A stretch of 36,236 bases of DNA, from contig CACZVE010000035.1 in the NCBI GenBank assembly GCA_902784565.1, forward strand, positions 1 through 36,236. The letters are read 5' to 3'. The translations under genes and the position numbers were made by a program. The notes under the pieces are model-generated. The model made no database searches and was not told the DNA's origin. It worked only from the letters and a program-made list of their open reading frames with translations. Position 1 is the first letter of the stretch. Every line of letters starts with the position of its first letter. This DNA comes from an uncultured Prevotellaceae bacterium. GTDB taxonomy: Bacteria > Bacteroidota > Bacteroidia > Bacteroidales > Bacteroidaceae. Of this stretch, positions 1 through 7,433 are shown in pieces.

Positions 1-116
1 CGTTTTCTAACCCTTGTGATGACATGCCGCAATTTTTCGGCACGTTTTCTAACCCTTGTGATGACATGCCGCAATTTTTCGGCATATTTTCTAACCCTTA
101 TGATGACATGTCCGCC
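1..116. repeat. 42-bp tandem repeat, about 2.7 copies, cut by the window edge
   Basis: Positions 1-42 and 43-84 are identical, and a third, diverged and incomplete copy runs from 85 to about 116. Each full unit carries a short inverted repeat (TGCCG, 8-nt loop, CGGCA), so each could form a small hairpin. The unit is a multiple of three and stays open in one plus-strand frame to a stop near 189, but there is no convincing start and the peptide resembles nothing I know. I read it as non-coding. The true copy number is unknown because the array continues off the left edge. Confidence 0.85.
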
Positions 117-155
117 TATTGGGGGGGCGCGTCAGAACCTTCCCCTTGATTCGCC

Positions 156-577
156 CTATTTACTTTTTTCCTCTCTCCTTTTCTGAATGGCTGCATAGCC
201 AATCTCCGGCAGTGGCTCCTGCTGTTTTTCGCCAAGTTGGGTTATGGCTTCATATACCTGAAGAAGTTCTCTCTTGGTTTCTTTCACCTCTTATATTTTC
301 CCCTTCCTGTTTCTAAAATTCCAATTTGGAATCTTAGAGAATTCCATTCTTCTTTTGTCAACTGGAACATAAAGTCTAATGGAAATCTTCTGATGTTCCG
401 TTTTACAGCTTTGTTCAAGTTACCAGTAGTTACCTGATACAATTCTGCCAAGTCGCGATCCAGCATCACGCGCTGACCCCGAATCTCATAAATCTTCCGT
501 TTGATTGGTTCTAATGAGTCCATAAATCTATTGTAAATGTAATGCCTTGTCATAGTCTCCCGATTTAAGGTTGACAT
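156..577 (-). pseudogene. Decayed ORF6N (KilA-N-like) domain gene with internal deletion
   Basis: The N-terminal 97 codons (577 down to 284) encode an ORF6N domain, with core matches such as [16 protein letters not shown] and [16 protein letters not shown]. The family normally continues with a conserved LPYAFTEQGVAML-type block and a helical tail to roughly 170-200 residues. Here a stop follows right after GRGKYKR. A second frame (about 290 to 156) encodes a tail like the family's C-terminus (VYEAITQLGEK, then PEIGYAAIQKR), ending in TAG. The simplest reading is a deletion of the central block with frame loss. ORF6N proteins are widespread in phages and Bacteroidetes chromosomes as putative DNA-binding proteins. 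A translated 97-residue short form cannot be excluded. Confidence 0.6.
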
Positions 578-584
578 TTTAGAC

Positions 585-613
585 GGCTACAAAAGTACTA
601 CATTTTTGTAGCC
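585..613 (-). promoter_or_regulatory. Palindromic promoter of the ORF6N gene, or HTCS 3' hairpin
   Basis: A perfect 10-bp inverted repeat (GGCTACAAAA at 585-594, TTTTGTAGCC at 604-613, 9-nt spacer) sits between the regulator's stop codon and the ORF6N start. On the minus strand it contains TACTTTTG (597-590), which matches the Bacteroidetes -7 box TAnnTTTG. It lies 13 bp from the ATG at 577. No well-spaced -33 TTTG is visible. It may be an operator on the ORF6N promoter or a 3' hairpin for the regulator transcript, although there is no following T-run. Confidence 0.5.
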
Positions 614-617
614 AAAC

Positions 618-3600
618 TTATTTCCTGCGCTGATGCTCCTTCATGTAGTCGCGGGGCGACATGCCGTAGAATTTCTTGAAGACGGTAGAGAAGGAGGCCG
701 AGTTGGAGAAGCCGCAGGCATACATCACCTCCGTCACATTCATGCCTTGGTTGGCCAGGAGATTGGCGGCCTGTTTCAGGCGGAGGTTACGGATGAAGTC
801 GTGAGGTGTCTGGCCTGTCAGTTCCTTCATCTTCCGGTGCAGGTGCACACGGCTGATGCCGACCTGCTCGGCTACCATGTCGACGCTGAGGTCCGAGTCA
901 TCGAGGTGGGCATTGATGGCTGTCATGACACGCTCGAGAAGTTTTTCATCAGGCGACTTCATCTTGATCTCGTCCACCTGCTCTTCCAGATTGTCGTTGC
1001 GTCCGTACTTCAGTTGGAGCAGCCGGTGCGAGTTGAGCAGGTTGATGATGGTACGGCGCAGGATATCCATATTGAACGGCTTGACGACGTAGGCGTCGGC
1101 ACCGGTCTCCAGGCCTTCCAGTTTGTCTTCGTCGCGGTTCTTGGCTGTCAGCAGGATCACGGGGATATAGTTGGTGCTCGGGTTCGACTTGATCTTAGAG
1201 CACAGCGTGTTACCGTCCATCTCGGGCATCATCACATCGCTGAGCACGAGGTCGGGTCTGACATGGAGCACCTCTGCCAGTGCCTCCCGTCCGTTGACGC
1301 AGATCCGGACATCATAGTCCTTGCTGAGTTCACTGTCGAGATAGTCACGGATCTCGTCATCGTCCTCGGCAATGACAATCTTCATCTTATGGTTGGAAGG
1401 TTGTTCGATGACAGGCAACTCTTCCTCTTCGGGGGCCTCTGTCTCTACCGACATCAGTTCTGCGGGGATGGCTTCCTCGTCCAGAATCATCTCTTCCGGT
1501 TTCAGGTGGGCGTTCCCTAAGGGGATGGTAACCACGAACTCACAGCCCTGCTCCAGATTCCGGGCGGTGATGGTGCCGTAGTGCAGTTCTACAAGTGAGC
1601 GGGTCAGGTCGAGACCGATACCCGTGCCGGTATGTCTGTCGTTGACGGTGGATGCCGTCTGGTAGAACCGTTCGAAGATCTTGTCCAGTTTGTCTTCCGG
1701 TATCTTCTCGCCGTTGTCGCTGATGGCGATATGGGCGGTCTGGTCGTCGTGGGTGACGCGGATGTCAATCTTTCCGCCAGAAGGTGTGAACTTAAAGGCA
1801 TTGGAAAGGATATTCATGATGACCTTGTCGAAGTTACGGCGGTCAATCCAGACGGGCAGTCTTTCGTCGTCGTGCTCGTAGGTGAAGGTGAGGAGTTTCG
1901 TCTTGGCCTGATTGTCGAAGAGGTCATATATTTCCTTCACAAACTTGATCAGGTCCGTCTCCGTCATGCGCATCTGCATCTGGCCTTTGTCAATCTTCCG
2001 GAGGTCCATCATCTGGTTGATGAGGCTCAGGATACGTTCCGCGTTGCGTTTGATGATCTCATAGACCCCCTTGCGCTGCGGATCTTCTTCGTTCTTGATC
2101 AGCGAGAGCAACGGGGTGAGGATCAGTGTCATCGGGGTCCGTATCTCATGACTGATGTTCATGAAGAAACGCAGTTTGGCATCGCTCATCTCCTCGGCAT
2201 GGATATGTTCCTGGAGGCGCAGACGGTTCTTCTCCCTGCGGCGATGCGCCAGCAGGAGTTGGGCGAGGATGGCGCCAATCACGAGCAGGTAGAGACAGTA
2301 GGCCCAGGCAGAACGGTACCACGGACTGTGGATAATGACCGTAAAGACCTTTTCCGGCGTCTCGATATTGTTACGCACCGCTTTGACGCGGAAACGGTAG
2401 GCCCCTGGCGGCAGGTGCGTGAAGGTGATCTCATTGACACCCGGCTGCAGGCTGGAGTATTCCTCACCATTGATACTGTAGAGATAGGTGATCTGCTCAG
2501 GATTGTCGTAGGTGAGCGTGGAGAACTGGATGCCGAAGTTATTGTCATGGGCAGCCAGTTGGAAACGGTTGGAGGCGATGACGGCTGTGTCGCAGATCTG
2601 GTAGATGCCCGACTTCGAAGCGCTGTTGATGGGATTGCTGTTGACAAGGAATCGCACGAGTCGGACGCTGGCTTCCCATTTGTCCTGTTTGATATCTGCG
2701 GGATTGAACCATGTCAGTCCGCCGACACCGCCAAACAGCATCGTGCCATTGGAGGAAGTCCAGGAGGCACCGTCGGAAAACTCATTCGACTGCAGGCCGT
2801 TGTCGATGAAATAGTTCTGTGTCAGGTCGGTCTTCGGATCGTAGCAACACAGACCGTGGTCTGTCGCAATCCAGAGTCTTCCCTTCGCGTCTTGTTCGAT
2901 GGAGGCAATGCCATTGTCCGACAGTCCTCTGTCTGTTGAGGCCTGTTTCAAGGTTTTCTTCAGCAGGTCATAGCAGTAGAGACCGTCGTTTGTGCCTATC
3001 CACAACCTGCCGGAATATTCTCTGGCGGTGCGGGTAGGGGTAGCGTAGTTCAGGCAGTTCTTCCCAAAGAAACTAGTCCAACTGTTCTTCTCCAAGTCCA
3101 GACAACAGACACCCGTTGAGGTGGCCACATAGAGTCGTTTGTTGTCAGGAGAGATGGAGAGTTGGGAGATGTAGTCATTGGTGATGCTGTTGACGTCACG
3201 TTTGTTCTCGGCATGATCCTTCACCTTGTAGGTCTCCATCTTGTTGGTCTGCTGGTCGAGCATCACCACACCTTGTCCCATGGTACCGAACCACAGACGG
3301 TTCTGGTTGTCCACCTCTATGTCGAAGATACTGATATTGGCTGCCTGGGGGAAGACGTACCTGTGATATTGCAGGGAGGTGGGGTCGATCCATCCGCCGC
3401 CTTCGTTATACGAACCGATCCAGATACGGCCCTTCAGGTCTTCTTCGATAGCCATGATAGAGGCGGGGAAGTTCTCCTTGAAATGCTTCAGGGGCTTGAG
3501 GCTGCTGTCGATACAATAGAGTCCGTCCTTGTCGGTTCCGATCCAGATGCGTCCCTTGCTGTCCTGACAGGTGCTGAGGATACAGGCATTACCTATTATA

Positions 3601-4637
3601 TTGCGCGTACCTAATTTATATCCCATATAATTGAAACCGGTAGAGGTGCCCGGCTGCATGAAGATACCCTTCTGAAGGAGTCCGAACCAGTAGTTGCCGT
3701 TCTGGTCTTCTGTGATGGAGACCACCTTGCTGTGGGGGAGGTCAACCTCAAGGCTGTGGAAAGGATTGTCGGTGAGTGTGCCTGTCTGGGGATTGTAGAT
3801 GCCCAGACCTTCACCGTCGTAGCCTAACATCAGTTCCTGTTTACTGTTGAAGTAGAGTTCATTGATAGGCTTGTTGCCCGTATTCTCTATGCGCTGGAAT
3901 TCGTTTCCTGCCAGTTTGAAGAGACCGGCATTCGAGGTGCCTAGGTACAGGGTCCCGTCGGAGCCTTCACACATTTTACGGAGGGAGGTCCTCAAGGGAC
4001 TGTCCTTGAAATAAGTACGTGAGGTCTTTTCGTTAAAGCAGATCAGACCGTCTTCCCTGGTGAGTACCCAGATATTGCCCTTGCTGTCTTCCATCAGTTG
4101 TTCCGCCGTGTGGATTCCCTTCAACGGACCTCCCACCTGATGGGCATGCTCAGAGTCATCCATCTTCAAGACACCAAAGCCAGAAGTTCCTACCCATAAT
4201 TCACCGTTCTTCCGTACGAGGAAACAGGTGACATAGCAGTCAATGTGATTCCCGTCCAGGTCTTTTACCTCAATGGTCTGGAAGGTATTGCCGTCGTAAA
4301 CCTGCAGGACACCCCACATACCCAGATAGAAACGGCCGTTTTGATCTTGTACGATACAGTTCACATAGTTACTGGCCATGCCAGTCTTGCTGTCCTTTTC
4401 CTTTTTATAGATATGGAATTGGTAGCCGTCGTACCTGTTCAGACCGTTACGACTGGCTGACCAGATAAAGCCGTTGTTGTCCAAATACACCTGATTGGTA
4501 AAATTGCTCGATAACTGATGGTTTGCATCATACAATTTGCCCATCTGGGCTCTTGCATTCCATGCCGGGGAAAATATAAAAATGATTAACAGGGACAGAC
4601 ATAGTATCCTCGTTAGTTGTAGTTTTTTCCTATTCAT
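618..4637 (-). CDS. Hybrid two-component system regulator (HTCS) of polysaccharide use
   Basis: This is a single-protein sensor and transcription factor of 1339 residues, a normal HTCS length. It has a signal peptide (about 1-30). Repeated Reg_prop beta-propeller blades follow (about 35-645, motifs like GRIWIGT and DGLYCYD), then a Y_Y_Y domain (about 690-770) and one membrane span (about 776-797). The cytoplasmic part has a HisKA domain with phospho-acceptor H830 in NISHEIRTP and an HATPase domain (N946, DNG at 974-976, GTGIGL). It continues with a receiver domain (D1092-D1094, D1134, T1164, K1186) and a C-terminal AraC-type helix-turn-helix (about 1235-1335). Members of this family bind oligosaccharides in the periplasm and activate nearby enzyme genes. 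It diverges from the GH10 xylanase gene, so xylo-oligosaccharide sensing is likely but inferred. Confidence 0.95.
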   Translation of the reverse strand: MNRKKLQLTRILCLSLLIIFIFSPAWNARAQMGKLYDANHQLSSNFTNQVYLDNNGFIWSASRNGLNRYDGYQFHIYKKEKDSKTGMASNYVNCIVQDQNGRFYLGMWGVLQVYDGNTFQTIEVKDLDGNHIDCYVTCFLVRKNGELWVGTSGFGVLKMDDSEHAHQVGGPLKGIHTAEQLMEDSKGNIWVLTREDGLICFNEKTSRTYFKDSPLRTSLRKMCEGSDGTLYLGTSNAGLFKLAGNEFQRIENTGNKPINELYFNSKQELMLGYDGEGLGIYNPQTGTLTDNPFHSLEVDLPHSKVVSITEDQNGNYWFGLLQKGIFMQPGTSTGFNYMGYKLGTRNIIGNACILSTCQDSKGRIWIGTDKDGLYCIDSSLKPLKHFKENFPASIMAIEEDLKGRIWIGSYNEGGGWIDPTSLQYHRYVFPQAANISIFDIEVDNQNRLWFGTMGQGVVMLDQQTNKMETYKVKDHAENKRDVNSITNDYISQLSISPDNKRLYVATSTGVCCLDLEKNSWTSFFGKNCLNYATPTRTAREYSGRLWIGTNDGLYCYDLLKKTLKQASTDRGLSDNGIASIEQDAKGRLWIATDHGLCCYDPKTDLTQNYFIDNGLQSNEFSDGASWTSSNGTMLFGGVGGLTWFNPADIKQDKWEASVRLVRFLVNSNPINSASKSGIYQICDTAVIASNRFQLAAHDNNFGIQFSTLTYDNPEQITYLYSINGEEYSSLQPGVNEITFTHLPPGAYRFRVKAVRNNIETPEKVFTVIIHSPWYRSAWAYCLYLLVIGAILAQLLLAHRRREKNRLRLQEHIHAEEMSDAKLRFFMNISHEIRTPMTLILTPLLSLIKNEEDPQRKGVYEIIKRNAERILSLINQMMDLRKIDKGQMQMRMTETDLIKFVKEIYDLFDNQAKTKLLTFTYEHDDERLPVWIDRRNFDKVIMNILSNAFKFTPSGGKIDIRVTHDDQTAHIAISDNGEKIPEDKLDKIFERFYQTASTVNDRHTGTGIGLDLTRSLVELHYGTITARNLEQGCEFVVTIPLGNAHLKPEEMILDEEAIPAELMSVETEAPEEEELPVIEQPSNHKMKIVIAEDDDEIRDYLDSELSKDYDVRICVNGREALAEVLHVRPDLVLSDVMMPEMDGNTLCSKIKSNPSTNYIPVILLTAKNRDEDKLEGLETGADAYVVKPFNMDILRRTIINLLNSHRLLQLKYGRNDNLEEQVDEIKMKSPDEKLLERVMTAINAHLDDSDLSVDMVAEQVGISRVHLHRKMKELTGQTPHDFIRNLRLKQAANLLANQGMNVTEVMYACGFSNSASFSTVFKKFYGMSPRDYMKEHQRRK

Positions 4638-4665
4638 TGTTGTTAGTATATTACAAATGATGATG

Positions 4666-4673
4666 CAAAGGTA
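4666..4673 (-). promoter_or_regulatory. -7 box of the HTCS gene
   Basis: On the minus strand this reads TACCTTTG, a perfect TAnnTTTG box 28 bp before the HTCS start codon. The -33 position has only CTTG (4696-4693) at a 19-bp spacing. Confidence 0.7.
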
Positions 4674-4734
4674 CGGATTTTTTCAAAACAAACAAGTATT
4701 TGTTACTAAAAATAAAGTTTATGATACCAAAAAT

Positions 4735-4766
4735 TTTGTTAATTATGCAAATTTTCCTTACCTTTG
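4735..4766 (+). promoter_or_regulatory. Promoter of the GH10 xylanase gene
   Basis: TTTG at 4735-4738, a 20-bp spacer and TACCTTTG at 4759-4766 match the Bacteroidetes primary sigma-factor consensus exactly. Transcription would begin around 4773, leaving a leader of about 60 nt. The AT-rich stretch between this and the HTCS promoter is the probable regulator binding region. Confidence 0.8.
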
Positions 4767-4832
4767 CACCGATTTTCATATAAAACAATGTATAGCAGGC
4801 TTTGTCAATGGTCTGAGCGGTAAGTAATTTGA

Positions 4833-7376
4833 ATGATGAGAAAGATTGTATTATTGGCTTTCTGTTTGTTGGGTCTGTCTGCCGTCGCAGAGGAACAGAC
4901 GATAGACATCAGTGGCGACAATACCGACAAGGACTACATCTCGTATAGCAAGGCCATCAAGTTGCCGGAATCGGATGTTGTCAATGTGATGATGGGACGT
5001 TATGTCTATTTCAGTTCCACCATCACGGGTAAAGGGACACTGAACCTGTATGCCGGTGGCGAACGTTGCTATCTGGGTACGACAGGCGGCAAGACATGGC
5101 CCGACTGGTCGAACTATACGGGTGACATTCATATCTGGCCTTTCCAGGAGAATGCTCCTTCGGCCAGTGCGTATAATGTGGTTGTGGCATTCGGCGGGAA
5201 GGCTTCCTCACCGGAGACCATCCCCGAGGACTTCAAGTTGAATAGGGTGAACCCGTCGATGGCCAACAACCGTGTGATGCTGCATGCTGGTGCCACGATG
5301 TGCGGCGAATCAAATACGGCGGGTTCTGGTTACCAGATCGGGGAACTGCAGACGGAGGCTGGCTCGATGTTGCAGGGTTATATGAAGAAAGGCCGCGGGG
5401 TGTATTACCTTGTCGGTGGACTGAATACCGATGCCACCTTAGCCGGAACCATCGCTCCCACGGACAATGACGACAAGACGCCACTGACCATCGTGAAGGA
5501 AGGTACGGGAACCTATACGATTACAGGCAACAATAACTACCTGAGCGGTGGTATTCGCATCCAGGAGGGAAAGGTGCTTGTGATGAACGACCGTGCCGAG
5601 GCGGAGGCCAAGAAGTTGTCAGGTGCTACTGGTGCCAACCCCAACCCGAAAGACGCCGTGGTCCATGTGTTTGAGAACGGCCTGCTCGGCGGTACGGGCA
5701 GCATCGGCGGCACGGTGAATAACTACGGCACCATCCAACCGGGTGCTGCTGACATAGGACTTCTGACGCTGAAGAACTATGCAGCCGACCTGGAGGCTCA
5801 CCTCATCGTTCATCCTGCCTCTACCCTGCGTTTCCGCATCGGCTCTGGCTATGATCAGTTGTCTGTCGACGGCGATGTGAAATACTACAATATCACCCAA
5901 GATTTCGACAAGAGTGATCTGATGCCATTCATTCAGGTTGTCCTGGACGAGAAGGCCAATGTCAAGATCGGCGACGAGTTCAAGGTGCTGACAGCCAAGC
6001 GTAAGTCTTCACTCGCAGGCGACTGGCATTTCAGTGTCTGGGCCGACCTGTATACCTGGGAGGTTATAGAACGTGAGGAGAATGGCGGCATCGCTTTTGT
6101 GCTGCGTCTGGTATCTTATGACAAGATGGATCATCCGGAGATTCCGGACCCGGATCATCCGGAGAGCACTATGGGTGCGCTCTATGATGATGGCATCGAC
6201 GACAAAACCGATCAGACGTCTCTGAGGGATTATGCCGCCAAGAACGGTAAGTATCTCGGAACGGCTATCTCCATGTGGAAGAACGACCTGAACAATGCGA
6301 ACCTCGGTGAGACGAAGGAGGTCGGTGCGCAATTTAATATGCTGGTAGCCGAGAACGAGATGAAATGGGATGCCCTGGAACCGTCGCGCAACAGTTTCAG
6401 TTACGGCAGTGCCGACGATCTCGCACGGTTTGCACAGAAACACGACATGCGTCTGCGCGGCCACTGTCTGGCCTGGCACTCCCAGTTGCCGGGGTGGGTG
6501 AGCAGCGACGGTAAGAAGAACGACAAGAACTGGACCCGTGAGGAAGCCTTGCAGATTCTGAAGAACCATATCGAGAAGGTGGTGAAACACTATAAGGGCA
6601 AGGTGGCCGAATGGGACGTGGTGAACGAATGTCTCGACGACAACCAGTCCATCGTCCGTGCCGATACGGAGGGTTATACCCTGCGTAAGAACAGTGTGTG
6701 GACACAGGCTGTCGGCGAGGATTTCATCGACTCCGCTTTCGTCTGGGCTCATCAGGCCGATCCGGATGCTGTGCTCTATCTCAACGAGTATGGCGTGGAG
6801 TTCAGCAACAAAGCCAAGACCGCTGCCTTCTTCAACCTCGCCATGCGCTTGAAGAAGTCGGGTATTCCCATCGACGGTGTGGGTCTGCAGTGCCATTTCT
6901 CCATCGGCGATGTGGACAGCCTGCATCTCGACAACACCATCCGTCGTTTCGCCGAGGCTGGCATGAAGTGCATCATCACCGAACTGGACATGGGTGTCCC
7001 CTCCACCTCCTCGCAGAATCTGCAGGAGCAGGCGCGCAACTACCGTGTCATCACGGATATCGTGCTGAACAATGACAACTGTCCCACGATGGTGATCTGG
7101 GGTCTGAAGGACAATAACAGTTGGCGCGAGTCGTCCAATCCGCTACTCTATACTGCAGGCATCGGAAAGAAACCCGCCTGGTATGCCGTCCGCTCCGCCC
7201 TGCGTCATCGTACGTTGGACGATACGGGTATCCAACCTCTCATCTGGTATGGTGATGATTCAGATTCTCAGGATGTCATCCTCTACGATCTTCTGGGTCG
7301 CCGGGTAAATGGCAAAGCCAGTCTGAGACCAGGTCTGTATGTCACCAAACACGGAAAGAAGATTCTCGTCAAATAA
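4833..7376 (+). CDS. Secreted GH10 endo-beta-1,4-xylanase with N-terminal beta-solenoid-like region
   Basis: The protein has 847 residues and a signal peptide ending near AVAEE (about residue 20). Residues 25-430 are not a recognised CBM. They contain repeats like GTGTYTITGNNNYLSGG and GLLGGTGSIGGTVNNYG, which resemble passenger-type autotransporter repeats and a beta-solenoid. The GH10 barrel spans about 455-790, with HCLAWHSQLPGW, acid/base E599 in WDVVNE and nucleophile E717 in IITELDMG. The last 35 residues (LYDLLGRRVNG to KILVK) look like a T9SS type A sorting tail. GH10 enzymes cut internal beta-1,4 bonds of xylan. Tandem ATG codons start the gene, and I used the first. It is monocistronic, with its own promoter and terminator. 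Confidence 0.93.
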   Translation: MMRKIVLLAFCLLGLSAVAEEQTIDISGDNTDKDYISYSKAIKLPESDVVNVMMGRYVYFSSTITGKGTLNLYAGGERCYLGTTGGKTWPDWSNYTGDIHIWPFQENAPSASAYNVVVAFGGKASSPETIPEDFKLNRVNPSMANNRVMLHAGATMCGESNTAGSGYQIGELQTEAGSMLQGYMKKGRGVYYLVGGLNTDATLAGTIAPTDNDDKTPLTIVKEGTGTYTITGNNNYLSGGIRIQEGKVLVMNDRAEAEAKKLSGATGANPNPKDAVVHVFENGLLGGTGSIGGTVNNYGTIQPGAADIGLLTLKNYAADLEAHLIVHPASTLRFRIGSGYDQLSVDGDVKYYNITQDFDKSDLMPFIQVVLDEKANVKIGDEFKVLTAKRKSSLAGDWHFSVWADLYTWEVIEREENGGIAFVLRLVSYDKMDHPEIPDPDHPESTMGALYDDGIDDKTDQTSLRDYAAKNGKYLGTAISMWKNDLNNANLGETKEVGAQFNMLVAENEMKWDALEPSRNSFSYGSADDLARFAQKHDMRLRGHCLAWHSQLPGWVSSDGKKNDKNWTREEALQILKNHIEKVVKHYKGKVAEWDVVNECLDDNQSIVRADTEGYTLRKNSVWTQAVGEDFIDSAFVWAHQADPDAVLYLNEYGVEFSNKAKTAAFFNLAMRLKKSGIPIDGVGLQCHFSIGDVDSLHLDNTIRRFAEAGMKCIITELDMGVPSTSSQNLQEQARNYRVITDIVLNNDNCPTMVIWGLKDNNSWRESSNPLLYTAGIGKKPAWYAVRSALRHRTLDDTGIQPLIWYGDDSDSQDVILYDLLGRRVNGKASLRPGLYVTKHGKKILVK

Positions 7377-7380
7377 ACGT

Positions 7381-7414
7381 AAAAAGCCGAAAGCATGAAG
7401 TCTTTCGGCTTTTT
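7381..7414. terminator. Bidirectional intrinsic terminator
   Basis: A 13-bp perfect stem (AAAAAGCCGAAAG at 7381-7393, CTTTCGGCTTTTT at 7402-7414) has an 8-nt loop and a T-run on the plus side (to 7417) with A's on the other. It lies just after the xylanase stop (7376) and 20 bp from the end of the convergent CotH gene (7434), so it can serve both. Confidence 0.9.
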
Positions 7415-7433
7415 TTTATCTTTCTATGAAAAA

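Noticed and set aside
1-189. Open plus-strand frame across the 42-bp repeats giving a 14-residue repeat peptide
   Set aside because: The unit is a multiple of three, so openness is automatic once one copy is open. There is no start or ribosome site in view, and the peptide is not recognisable.
1632-2939. Long open frame on the plus strand inside the HTCS gene
   Set aside because: It is antisense to a clear, full-length HTCS. Its composition is that of a reversed coding frame, and it shows no family motifs.
4691-4704. AACAA-GTAT-TTGTT as an HTCS operator
   Set aside because: Arms of only 5 bp in very AT-rich DNA; easily chance.
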